The notes beneath the pieces were generated by a model, which saw only the letters and a list, made by a program, of their open reading frames with translations, did no database searches and was not told the origin of the DNA. The position numbers and the translations under genes are program-made. This document shows, in pieces, positions 25,915-33,960 of a DNA stretch of 64,000 bases. How positions within the stretch are numbered: position 1 is the first letter of the stretch; the number at the start of each line of letters is the position of its first letter. The stretch is taken from NCBI RefSeq assembly GCF_014647675.1, contig NZ_BMPQ01000017.1, forward strand, positions 62,001-126,000. The letters run 5' to 3'. The stretch comes from Streptomyces flaveus. Its GTDB lineage: Bacteria; Actinomycetota; Actinomycetes; Streptomycetales; Streptomycetaceae.

Positions 25915-26314
25915 CATGACCCACGAAGAACTGCGTACCGCGCGCGGCCGATACTGTTCTCGCCCGCCTCGTCGGCGCCCGGGCGGGCGCGGCCCGACTG
26001 TGCGAGGACCAGTGGCGAGCCATCGAAGCACTCTTCGCCGACAAGCGCAGAGCCCTGGTCGTGCAGCACACCGGCTGGGGCAAGTCCGCGGTGCACTTCG
26101 TCGCGACCGCGCTGATGCACGAGCAGGGCGCAGGCCCACGGTCATCGTCTCCCCGCTCCTCGCGCTCATGCACAACCAGGTCGAGGCGGCCGCACGCGCC
26201 GGGATCCAGGCGCGGACCATCAACTCGTCCAACACGGAGGAGTGGGACACGATCCAGCACGAGGTGGCCGCGGGTGAGGTCGATGTGCTCCTGGTGAGCC
26301 CGGAAGCACTGTTT
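25915..26314 (+). pseudogene. recQ-type helicase, broken 5' part
   Basis: Starts like the intact recQ gene of this window: same GGTTGCATGGGG leader, ATG, then MTHEELRT. After a frameshift near 25945-25952 it reads ADTVLARLVGA, LCEDQWRAIEALF, and RRALVVQHTGWGKSAVHFVAT with Walker A intact. A one-base loss near 26130 shifts to PTVIVSPLLALMHNQVEAAAR, ARTINSSNTEEWDTI and DVLLVSPEAL. Identity to the intact protein at 31536-33695 is roughly three quarters by eye, so it is an older or differently sourced copy rather than a fresh duplicate. It stops where a fructosamine-kinase tail begins. DEAH box and later domains are absent. Confidence 0.85.
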
Positions 26315-26547
26315 TCTCCACGCACGACGGCCACAGCGAGACCGACCTGGCGATGCCCGCCCTCTTCGGCTGCCCCTACTCGGACCAGGTCCTTGACGGC
26401 TACCGGTGGGCGGCATCCCTCGCCGACGGCTGGGCGGACCGCGTCGGACTGCACCAGTTCTTCCCACTGCTGGTGCACGCCGCGTTCGTCGGCCGCGGCT
26501 ACGCGGAACAGGCCCTGAAAACGGCTCGGGCGGCGCTCGCGCGGTGA
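26315..26547 (+). pseudogene. Fructosamine kinase family, 3' remnant
   Basis: Reads HDGHSETDLAMPALFGCP, SDQVLDGYRWAASLADGW and VGLHQFFPLLVHAAFVGRGY through to a TGA at 26545-26547. This is the C-terminal quarter of fructosamine/ketosamine kinase proteins (the GHxExDLAMxxLFG block and the LyxLLxHaxxFG block). There is no start, no ATP-binding lobe and no promoter. The join to the recQ fragment is at about 26310-26318. Confidence 0.8.
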
Positions 26548-26570
26548 GCGCGGGCGCCGCGCGGAGCGAC

Positions 26571-26712
26571 GTCGAGGCGAGGAAAGCGAAGGGACTCATC
26601 GCATGTAAGCCGCTTTCACGGCGGAGGAGAAGGAAGCCCTTTCATGGCCTCGCCGCAGGCAACGTTATCGGTCGGCCCGGGGCCAAGTCGTGTGGGTTTT
26701 CCGGGGTGATGA
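26571..26712. repeat. Degenerate duplicate of the TerD-gene 3' end, copy A
   Basis: Matches 26768-26906 in order: GCGAGGAAAGCGAAGGGACT, then GAGAAGGAAGCCCTTTCATGG and CCTCGCCGCAGGCAACG, then the end of the TerD-domain gene. On the minus strand the last part reads LITPENPHDLAPG against IITLENLRDLIPG in the intact gene. The offset is about 195 bp. Confidence 0.75.
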
Positions 26713-26731
26713 GCCGTCTGCGCACACGAAA

Positions 26732-26762
26732 ACTGGGAGGCGCCGCGCGGGCGCCTCCCAGT
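26732..26762. terminator. Perfect 13-bp hairpin downstream of the TerD-domain gene
   Basis: ACTGGGAGGCGCC (26732-26744) pairs with GGCGCCTCCCAGT (26750-26762) around GCGCG. It lies between the two duplicate copies and terminates the minus-strand gene. Confidence 0.75.
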
Positions 26763-26767
26763 CGAAG

Positions 26768-26906
26768 TCGAGGGCGAGGAGAGCGAAAGGACTTGAGTTC
26801 ATTTGGAGTGAATGAGAAGGAAGCCCCTTCATGGCCTCGCCGTGGGCAACGCTAGCACTCAGCCCGGGATCAGGTCGCGCAGATTTTCGAGGGTGATGAT
26901 CCGGGA
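26768..26906. repeat. Duplicate copy B, containing the true 3' end of the TerD-domain gene
   Basis: Partner of 26571-26712. The best-conserved block is GAGAAGGAAGCCCCTTCATGG plus CCTCGCCGTGGGCAACG. It includes the stop codon of the gene at 26859. Confidence 0.75.
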
Positions 26907-29030
26907 GTCCGGGTGCAGGCCCTCGGGACGTTCGAGACCGATGTACATCACGGGCTCGTCCGGGACCGGCCCGCCGTCCCACAGGTCCACGGCCGTGGTG
27001 TCGCGGGACATCAGGTCGATCAGGTACCACACCGTCAGCTGCTCGCGCTCCACGAGGGCGCGCACCACCTTGGACACCGATACCTGGTTCTCCTCGACCC
27101 GGTTGGCCGATGAGATGCCCTTCAGGTACAGGTGCAGCCACTTCGCGCGCCACCGGCCGTCGTCCTCGCGCCGGAACACCAGCGGCAGCGCCACCCTGCC
27201 CACTCCGCGCAGCTCCGACTTCATCCGCACGGTGCGTGGCTCGAACGGCCGGCCCTTCTGCTCGCCGTCGCGCAGCATGAACCCGAAGAACGACTCCTCG
27301 ACCTCCTCGAAGCCTTCGCCGGCGTAGATGTTGACCTGCGGCACGATGAATGCGCTGCGTACCCGGTCCAGGGACAGGTTGACGAATTCCGAGGCCCCGT
27401 CGGGCGCCTCGGTGACATCGCCCGAGTGCTCGCCCCCGACAGCCGTGAGGGAGGTGTAGGAGAGCCAGGAGTCGGTGCTGTAGTCGGCGTGGAGAAGCAG
27501 CGCCGAGAGGTCGTAGTCGGTCCGGTTCTCGGTCTCCTTCCAGTACACGAAGAAGCGCAGCTGTTCGCCGTCGACCGTCGAGACCGAACCTCGCGGCAGT
27601 ACGCCGAGCCCGGCCGCGGTTGCCCGGCCGCTGAGCGGGAGCGCCACGTCCAGGATGTCGGGGTCGAGCAGCAGCCGGCCCGGGGCCGGGAGCCGACGGC
27701 GCATCTCGGCGTCGAGGGCGGCGATCAGCCGGTCGCGGTCGGCGGCGGGGACGGGCGGCCGGACGTCGGGGGTCACCCAGGCGCGACCCCGGCGGTTGAC
27801 GAAGATGCGGGGTTCGTCGGTCTCCCGCTCCCGGTTGTGGAGGTGCTCGCGCACCGAGAGCACGACCCGGCCGGAGACCTCGGGAGCGACCTCCACCGCG
27901 GCGGCCACCACCGCGTCCCGCTCCTCCTGGTCGGCGGCGATGCGCAGCAGGAGGTCCAGGGCACGGAACAGCTTGCCGGGAGCGGACTTCAGCAGCTGCA
28001 CCGCACCGAGGACGTCGAACGCGTCGAGCAGCTTCTCGACCCGGCTGTCGAAGGAGCGCGCCTCCTTCTCGCCCCGCGCGACGGCGAACACATCGGCGGC
28101 GTGCGGCCAGCGCGGGTACTCGTGCGGGTGGAGACGCTCACCCAGCCGCTTGAAGGGCTCGCGGTGCGCGTGCACATCGGCCAGCTTGGCGGGGTTCGCC
28201 GCGACCACGGCGTCGAGGCCCGCGAGCAGCCCGCGGCGCACCGGCCGTGACAGCGCCCGGAACCGGGTCGGCTCCTGCAGCATCACGTCGCCGCCCGACA
28301 GTGCGCAGGCCAGCCGCAGCACATCGGTGACGGTGTCCAGGAGGAGGTCCGCCCCGACGCCGAGACGGGCCTCGTTGACGACCGCCCGGTTCTCCCGAAC
28401 CGGGATCGACTCCGGCTGGGGGCCCAGCGCACACCGCTCGGCGAGGGTCTTGAGGTCGCGCAGGTGGTCCTCGCCCAGCGGGGTCGTGCTGCCCGCCAGG
28501 GCCAGGTACAGGTCGGTGAGTTCGTCGTCCAGGTCCCGGCCGAGGTGCAGGACGGTCACCCGGTCGCCCGCCGAGGCGATCAGCTCGTCCTGCGCCGCGA
28601 GCATCTCCTCGTAGGTGTGCTGGTAGCGGCCGTACGTGGGGAGGCTGAGCAGGTCCAGCACTCCGTGCGCCAGCTGCGTCAGCACGTTCTCGCGCGACTT
28701 GTCGTCGCCGAGCGCCTGCGTCACGCACCGCATCCAGAACTCTTCGGTGTCCGGCACGTTCGCCGGGAAGTCGATGAAGTACGAGTTGTGCCGGACGTGG
28801 TCGCCCACCATCTCGCTCACGCTGTGCAGCGTCCGCTTGGCGGTGTGCACGACCGCGGCCTCGGACAGCCCCGACAGCCGCGCCAGCAGCTCCGCCGAGA
28901 GCTTGAAGCCCACGGACGTCAGCGCCGCGTCGAACTGCCGCGCGGCGGTGACTCCTTCCCCGGCGGAGCCCTTGGGGGAGGAGAGGCGGTGGGTGTGCCG
29001 GATGACCAGCGATTCGAGACTGTGCGCCAT
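26859..29030 (-). CDS. Large TerD-domain stress protein
   Basis: 723 residues starting MAHSLESLVIRHTHRL at the ATG 29028-29030. The first 500 residues are helical with no domain I can name with certainty. Their length and blocks such as HNSYFIDFPANVPDTEEFW and TYGRYQHTYEEML match the large actinobacterial TerD-family proteins. The C-terminal 200 residues contain a TerD-like domain: DGEQLRFFVYWKE, DYDLSALLLHADY, and FVNLSLDRVRSAFIVPQVNIY. TerD domains bind calcium and belong to tellurite/phage/stress systems. There is no clear ribosome site. It is the only intact gene in the left half of the accessory block. It is distinct from the small TerD gene at 43497. Confidence 0.75.
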   Translation of the reverse strand: MAHSLESLVIRHTHRLSSPKGSAGEGVTAARQFDAALTSVGFKLSAELLARLSGLSEAAVVHTAKRTLHSVSEMVGDHVRHNSYFIDFPANVPDTEEFWMRCVTQALGDDKSRENVLTQLAHGVLDLLSLPTYGRYQHTYEEMLAAQDELIASAGDRVTVLHLGRDLDDELTDLYLALAGSTTPLGEDHLRDLKTLAERCALGPQPESIPVRENRAVVNEARLGVGADLLLDTVTDVLRLACALSGGDVMLQEPTRFRALSRPVRRGLLAGLDAVVAANPAKLADVHAHREPFKRLGERLHPHEYPRWPHAADVFAVARGEKEARSFDSRVEKLLDAFDVLGAVQLLKSAPGKLFRALDLLLRIAADQEERDAVVAAAVEVAPEVSGRVVLSVREHLHNRERETDEPRIFVNRRGRAWVTPDVRPPVPAADRDRLIAALDAEMRRRLPAPGRLLLDPDILDVALPLSGRATAAGLGVLPRGSVSTVDGEQLRFFVYWKETENRTDYDLSALLLHADYSTDSWLSYTSLTAVGGEHSGDVTEAPDGASEFVNLSLDRVRSAFIVPQVNIYAGEGFEEVEESFFGFMLRDGEQKGRPFEPRTVRMKSELRGVGRVALPLVFRREDDGRWRAKWLHLYLKGISSANRVEENQVSVSKVVRALVEREQLTVWYLIDLMSRDTTAVDLWDGGPVPDEPVMYIGLERPEGLHPDSRIITLENLRDLIPG

Positions 29031-29189
29031 TCGGGGATGATCGCAGAGGTGTGCGAGCCGACGCACAGGAGTTTTTTGTACGCGCTCCGACGCCGTGGTC
29101 ACACCCGCCACAGCAAGATCATCTCTGAGTAGTCCGACAGCACCACGGTGGCGTCATCGCGCACCGCAGGTCGGCCTGTTCTGAGGCCA

Positions 29190-29340
29190 ACAGCGCACCG
29201 TCACCGGCGACTCCCCCAAGGCGATCGCCGCCTTCCTGCGCCCCGCCCGGTCCGGGAGTTGCCCGGCGTGGGCGCGAAAATCGCCGCGACGCTCGACGAG
29301 TACGGCCTGCACACCGTCGGCGACGTTGCCGATCGCGCCC
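29190..29340 (+). pseudogene. dinB (DNA polymerase IV) helix-hairpin-helix remnant
   Basis: Two frames together give SPKAIAAFLRP, then after a shift near 29253 RPVRELPGVGAKIAATLDEY and GLHTVGDVADRAR. This is the thumb/HhH block of Y-family DNA polymerase IV. Palm and catalytic residues are missing. It has no start codon or stop of its own. Confidence 0.7.
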
Positions 29341-29429
29341 GCTACGGGCACCGGGTGCTCTACCCCGCCGACCTTGCCGTCAGCTTCCATCCCCCGTCAA
29401 CCCGGCAGTGGGACCCGAGGTGGTCGCCC

Positions 29430-29790
29430 GGAGGACGCGCGTGGCGTCGTGCGGCATGAGCGCGACAGCGGCAGGCGCCTGCCGCGCGAAGCCGTCCTGC
29501 CGCCCGAGCGCATCACCGCCGTCGAGACCGGCGCCTGCCCGCACACCGCGATCCGCGACGACATCTCCGCCAGTCTGGAAGCCGTCGAGCACCTGGAAGA
29601 GACCCTCCACCCCCTCGACCTGGTGCTCGTCGAGTCCGGTGGTGACAACCTGACCGCCATCTTCTCCAAGGGCCTCGTCGACGTGCAGATCTTCGTCATC
29701 GATGTGGCCAGCGGCGACGACGGCATCCGCGAAGTCGCCGACCGGGTCACCGGCCACCTCACCCAGTGGCGAGCCGGGGCAACCGTATGA
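29430..29790 (+). pseudogene. ureG remnant with internal deletion
   Basis: Reads LPREAVLPPERITAVETGAC, PHTAIRDDISASLEAVEHLE and DLVLVESGGDNLTAIFSKGL followed by DVQIFVIDVASGDDG. This is the central part of the urease GTPase chaperone UreG, including the G2/G3 region. It then jumps to a typical UreG C-terminus (REVADRVTGHLTQW) and stops. The N-terminal P-loop and the NKTD guanine motif are absent. The TGA overlaps the ureD ATG as ATGA, preserving the original operon junction. Confidence 0.8.
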
Positions 29791-30499
29791 ACCCCTCCTC
29801 CCAACTCGCCCCCGCCCACGCCCCGTCCGACGTCGACATTCCCTCAACCGGCGACCAGGAGCCCGCCGGACACCCCTACGGCGTGTGTGCCACGGCCCGG
29901 ATCCGCGCCGCACACAACGGACGCGCCACCGCCCTCCCGCAGTTGCTCAGCGACGGCCCCTTCCACCTGCGGCGCATGCGCACCGCCGGCAAAGCCGCCA
30001 CGGTGGGGATCACCGGCGCGATGAGCGCCCCGCTCGGTGGCGACCGGCTCACCCTCGACATCACCGCCGAGGACCAGGCCGAGCTGGAGGTCACCACAGC
30101 TGCCGCCACGCTCGCCCTGCGCGGCCCCACCACCGAAGCGGCCACCTATGATGTGCGCCTCACCGCCGGAGAACACGCCCATCTGCGCCGGCTACCGCAG
30201 CCCTTCATCAGCGCCGCCGACAGCAACCTGCAGCAGGCGTACACCGTCGAACTCGCCGCTACCTCACGGTTCGTACTGCGAGAAGAGCAGCTCCTGGTCG
30301 TGGACCCACGCCTCGACGTCCGACGAGACGCCGTGCTCCTCGGCGAAGGCACCAAGAACGGGTGCGCCGTCCTCGCACCCCAGCAGGCGGCCCGGCACTG
30401 CTCGCCACCGCCATCGCACCAACCACCTCGACGCTGCGGGAACTGCTCGACGAGGCACACACACGCCCTCGGCGGGCCGACTGTCCCACGCCGTCCTGA
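29787..30499 (+). pseudogene. ureD (urease accessory) remnant
   Basis: Starts at ATG 29787 and matches UreD blocks: GAMSAPLGGDRLTLDI, ATLALRGPTTEAATYDVRL, LPQPFISAADSNL, and RFVLREEQLLVV. Near 30390 the frame shifts; the other frame continues ALLATAIAPTTSTLRELLDE and ends at TGA 30497-30499. No urease structural genes (ureABC) are in the window, so even if expressed it would have no local client. Confidence 0.78.
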
Positions 30500-30641
30500 C
30501 ATCCCAGGGTGGGCGGATGTCAAGCCCCGGAACTACGTGACTACCTCCCCGGGCTCTCTTCGCGGATGGTCGAGTCAGTCGATTCGGCAACCCGCTCGGT
30601 CTCGTGAGGATCAACGGGACGAGCGGTCCAAGGGAAAGAAG

Positions 30642-31178
30642 ATGAACATGAACAAGCACTTCCGCAAGGCAGCGATGGCGACCGTGCTGGCCGTGGGCAC
30701 CGCTCTCGGGGGATTCGCGGCGACGGGCATTGCCCAGGCGGACGAGGACGCCGGCGTCATCGACGGCAGCGGCAACACCCGCGACGACTGGGGCGACGAG
30801 GGAACGCTCAAGAAAGGTGACGAGAGCAACGCGGTCGCCCTGTGGCAGACCGTCCTGGTGGCTGACGGCACCTTCTTCAAGGACAGCGGCACCCTGCGCC
30901 CGTTCACCGAGGACGACATCAGCGGCGAGTTCGACTCGCGTACCGTGTCGGCGACCAAGGACTGGCAGAAGGACAGGGGTCTGAAGCAGAGCGGCAAGGC
31001 GAGCCCCGCGTCCTTCAAGGTCGCGGACAACAACCTCAGTGCCGTGAACGGTAATGGCACTGTCGTCTATGCCGGCAGCGTCGACAACGCGACCTTCAAG
31101 CGGAAGACGGTGGCCGGTTTCGAGAAGCAGGTCTACTTCGTAAAGTTCGACGGTTCGTCGGTCCCGGCCACTTACTGA
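30642..31178 (+). CDS. Small secreted peptidoglycan-binding-like protein
   Basis: 178 residues. A signal peptide (MNMNKHFRKAAMATVLAVGT, cleaved near AQADED) is followed by a region resembling a peptidoglycan-binding domain 1. That region has LKKGDESNAVALWQTVLVAD, then ISGEFDSRTVSATKDWQKDR and GLKQSGKASPASF. The tail is Ser/Val/Gly-rich with no catalytic domain. AAGGGAAAG lies before ATG 30642; ATG 30648 is an alternative start. It is intact although surrounded by relics. Its role outside the cell is unknown. Confidence 0.75.
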   Translation: MNMNKHFRKAAMATVLAVGTALGGFAATGIAQADEDAGVIDGSGNTRDDWGDEGTLKKGDESNAVALWQTVLVADGTFFKDSGTLRPFTEDDISGEFDSRTVSATKDWQKDRGLKQSGKASPASFKVADNNLSAVNGNGTVVYAGSVDNATFKRKTVAGFEKQVYFVKFDGSSVPATY

Positions 31179-31263
31179 GTAGCCGTCTCTCAGCTGATCA
31201 TGGAACGTGCGGGTCGGACAGGTTTCCCGCGGGGTGACCTTCCCGTTGTACGCGTATGAAGAC

Positions 31264-31319
31264 AGGGCCTCTCGGCAGCTCGGGGATGCGAATCCGACCG
31301 AGCAGTGCCGGGAGGCCCT
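31264..31319. terminator. Imperfect long hairpin
   Basis: AGGGCCTCTCGGCA-GCTCGG pairs with CCGAGCAGTGCCGGGAGGCCCT across GGATGCGAATCCGA, with a few mismatches. It may terminate the 178-residue gene or be the end of a mobile element next to the IS5-type fragment. Confidence 0.5.
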
Positions 31320-31389
31320 GGTGTCGTTGTTGTACGCGTCCGAGCCCGTTCAGTTCAACTCGGCTGCTCCATCGTGTGATTGTCTCGCG

Positions 31390-31535
31390 TATGCGTACGG
31401 CAACGCGGCCGGTCATCCGGACCGGGAACGCCGGTATCCCTCCGACATGTCGGACGCGGAGTGGGCGGCTATCCGGCCTTTGCTGCCGGTGCCGGCCTGG
31501 CTCCAGGGCCGGGGCGGGCAGCCCGCAGAGTTCAC
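31390..31535 (+). mobile_element. IS5-type transposase, N-terminal fragment
   Basis: In one frame the sequence reads RERRYPSDMSDAEWAAIRPL and LPVPAWLQGRGGQPAE. This is the conserved opening of IS5-group transposases of actinomycetes (YPSD-x2-DAEW-x4-PLLPVPA). It is cut off exactly where the recQ gene's stop codon lies. No DDE residues remain and no clean terminal inverted repeat was found. Confidence 0.7.
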
Positions 31536-33695
31536 CTATCCGGCCAGGGCGAGGACGAGTGGGAGCACCTGGTCGGCACCGGCCTGACGCAGGAGGCGTG
31601 CGCCTACAGCGAGGGTCCAGCCGGAGTCGGTGTAGTCGTCCACGAGCAGAACCGGGCCAGGAGTGGCGGCCAAGGCGGCGGCGAGTTCGTCAGGCACGGT
31701 GAACGAGGCAGCCAGAGCGCGCAGCCGCTGGGCGGAGTTGCTGCGGTGCCCTGCATGCTCGCCGGCCTGCGGGGTGTAGGCCAGGCTGCCCAGCAGCGGG
31801 AGCCGGCCCACCCGGGCCAGACCCCCGGCCAGGGAAGCCACCAGCTGTGGGCGGGTACGGGAGGGCATGGCGACGATCCCCACCGGCCGCGCCGCCGCGT
31901 CGGGGGCACCACTGGCCCAGCCGCCCGGCGAGCGCGCCCAGTCGGCCACCACGGTCACAACCGCGGCCAGCACGTCGTCCGGGACCGGCCCGTCCGCGGC
32001 CTGTGCCGACAGGAGCGGGCGCAAGCGGTTGCCCCAGCCGATGTCCGACAGCCTGCCCAGCGCGCGCCCGGTGACCGCTTGCTGGCCCGCGGGGATACGG
32101 CCCTTGAGGTCGACCCCGACCGCGGCGAGCCCGGTCGGCCACATCTTGCGAGGCTCGACCTCGACTCCCGGACGGTCCAGCTCACCGGTCGCTGCCGCGA
32201 GGGCCCCGGGCGAGACGGCGGGATCGAGCCAGGGCCCGGCGCAGGAGTCGCAGCGACCGCACGGGGCCGCCTCCTCGTCATCGAGCTGCCGCTGCAAGAA
32301 CTCCATCCGGCACCCCGTGGTCGCCACGTAGTCCCGCATGGCCTGCTGTTCCGCCTCCCGCTGCTTCCCCACCCACGCATACCGCTGCGCGTCGTACGCC
32401 CACGGCTCGCCGGTGGCGGTCCAGCCCCCCTTCACGCGCTTGACCGCCCCGTCCACGTCCAGGACCTTCAGCATCGTCTCCAGCCGCGAGCGCCGCAGAT
32501 CCACCAACGGCTCCAGCGCCGGCAGCGACAGCGGACGACCCGCCTCCTCCAGTACCGCCAGGGTGCGCCGCACCTGCTCCTCGGGCGGGAAACCAACAGA
32601 CGCGAAGTACGCCCAGATCGCTTCGTCCTCCCGCCCCGGCAGAAGCAGCACATCCGCATGGTCCACGCCACGCCCTGCCCGCCCCACCTGCTGGTAATAG
32701 GCGATCGGGGACGAGGGCGACCCCAGATGCACCACAAATCCCAGGTCCGGCTTGTCGAAGCCCATCCCCAGCGCCGAGGTCGCCACCAGCGCCTTCACCC
32801 GGTTCGCCAGCAGGTCCTCCTCCGCCTGCAGCCTGTCGGCGTTCTCCGTCTTCCCCGTGTAGGAGGCCACCGGGTACCCGTGCTGCCGCAGGAACGCCGC
32901 GACCTCCTCCGCCGCCGCCACCGTCAGTGTGTAGATGATCCCCGAACCCGGCAGATCTCCCAGCCGCTCCCCCAGCCACGCGAGTCGATGCGCCGCATCC
33001 GGCAACTCCAGCACCCCCAACCGCAGGCTCTCCCGGTCCAGCGGCCCCCGCAGAACCAGAGCATCCGCACCCCCCGTGCCCAATTGCTCGGCCACGTCCG
33101 CAGTCACTCGCGCGTTCGCGGTCGCAGTGGTGGCCAGCACGGGTACACCTACCGGCAGATCCGTCAGCATCGTGCGCAACCGCCGGTAGTCGGGCCGGAA
33201 GTCGTGACCCCAGTCGGAAATGCAGTGCGCCTCGTCGACCACCAGCAGACCGGTCGTAGCCGCCAGCTTGGGCAGCACCTGATCCCGGAAATCCACAGAA
33301 TTAAGGCGTTCCGGACTCACGAGGAGAACGTCGGTCTCGCCGCGCTCCACCTCCCCGTAGATGGTGTCCCACTCCTCCGGGTTGGCCGAGTTGATGGTGC
33401 GCGCCTGGATACCGGCCCGCGCCGCCGACTCGACCTGGTTACGCATCAGCGCCAACAGCGGGGAGATGATCACCGTCGGTCCGGAGCCACGCCGGCGCAG
33501 CAGAGCGGTGGCAACGAAGTACACCGCCGACTTGCCCCAGCCGGTGCGCTGCACCACCAGGGCACGCCGTCGCTCCTCCACCAGAGCCGCCACCGCCTGC
33601 CACTGATCCTCCCGCAGCCGCGCCGAACCCCCCGGATCACCGACCAGCTCAGCGAGGATGGCATCGGCTTCAGTGCGGAGCTCCAGATCGTCCAT
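31536..33695 (-). CDS. RecQ-family helicase fused to a phosphoribosyltransferase domain
   Basis: 719 residues. The helicase core has Walker A QRTGWGKSA (about 48-56), the DEAH box VVDEAHCISDWGHDFRPDY (about 155), motif III ATTATANARV (about 190), and motif VI QVGRAGRG (about 355). A zinc region with CR..CGRCDSC (about 460-500) follows, then a linker. The C-terminal PRTase domain (about 610-719) has the PRPP-loop-like VLLVDDYTDSGWTL. Such RecQ-PRTase fusions occur in actinobacteria; the PRTase substrate is unknown. ATG 33693-33695 after GGGGG. It lies opposite to, and between, fragments of a second recQ. Its 3' end abuts an IS5-type fragment. Confidence 0.9.
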   Translation of the reverse strand: MDDLELRTEADAILAELVGDPGGSARLREDQWQAVAALVEERRRALVVQRTGWGKSAVYFVATALLRRRGSGPTVIISPLLALMRNQVESAARAGIQARTINSANPEEWDTIYGEVERGETDVLLVSPERLNSVDFRDQVLPKLAATTGLLVVDEAHCISDWGHDFRPDYRRLRTMLTDLPVGVPVLATTATANARVTADVAEQLGTGGADALVLRGPLDRESLRLGVLELPDAAHRLAWLGERLGDLPGSGIIYTLTVAAAEEVAAFLRQHGYPVASYTGKTENADRLQAEEDLLANRVKALVATSALGMGFDKPDLGFVVHLGSPSSPIAYYQQVGRAGRGVDHADVLLLPGREDEAIWAYFASVGFPPEEQVRRTLAVLEEAGRPLSLPALEPLVDLRRSRLETMLKVLDVDGAVKRVKGGWTATGEPWAYDAQRYAWVGKQREAEQQAMRDYVATTGCRMEFLQRQLDDEEAAPCGRCDSCAGPWLDPAVSPGALAAATGELDRPGVEVEPRKMWPTGLAAVGVDLKGRIPAGQQAVTGRALGRLSDIGWGNRLRPLLSAQAADGPVPDDVLAAVVTVVADWARSPGGWASGAPDAAARPVGIVAMPSRTRPQLVASLAGGLARVGRLPLLGSLAYTPQAGEHAGHRSNSAQRLRALAASFTVPDELAAALAATPGPVLLVDDYTDSGWTLAVGARLLRQAGADQVLPLVLALAG

Positions 33696-33775
33696 GCCCC
33701 CATGCAACCCGACGGCACTGACAATCGACGAATCCACCAAGCGTGACCAAGAGCTCACGAAGGGCGCACCCGCCA

Positions 33776-33812
33776 CGCCCGGCCCCGGCTCGAGGACGGC
33801 CGGGGCCGGGCG
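33776..33812. terminator. Perfect 13-bp hairpin between recQ and the recQ 3' relic
   Basis: CGCCCGGCCCCGG (33776-33788) pairs with CCGGGGCCGGGCG (33800-33812). It sits upstream of the intact recQ start and just before the + strand relic, an unusual place for a terminator. It probably marks the join of two foreign segments. Confidence 0.6.
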
Positions 33813-33960
33813 TTCAGCCACCACCGCGACGGCCAACGCGCGCGTGACGGCCGATGTGACCAAGACCGGCTGGACTCTCACGGTTGCCACGCGCATGATC
33901 CGGAGAACCGGTGCGCAGGGAATGGTGCCGCTGGTGCTCATCGTGCAGACGTGCCTCACG
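33813..33960 (+). pseudogene. recQ-PRTase, 3' remnant with large internal deletion
   Basis: The + strand reads ATTATANARVTADV, which is helicase motif III and following residues. It jumps directly to TKTGWTLTVATRMIRRTGAQ and GMVPLVLIV, the PRTase loop and last strand. The corresponding residues of the intact protein are about 190-203 and 693-717. It is in the same orientation as the 5' relic at 25915-26314 and opposite to the intact gene. Confidence 0.8.
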
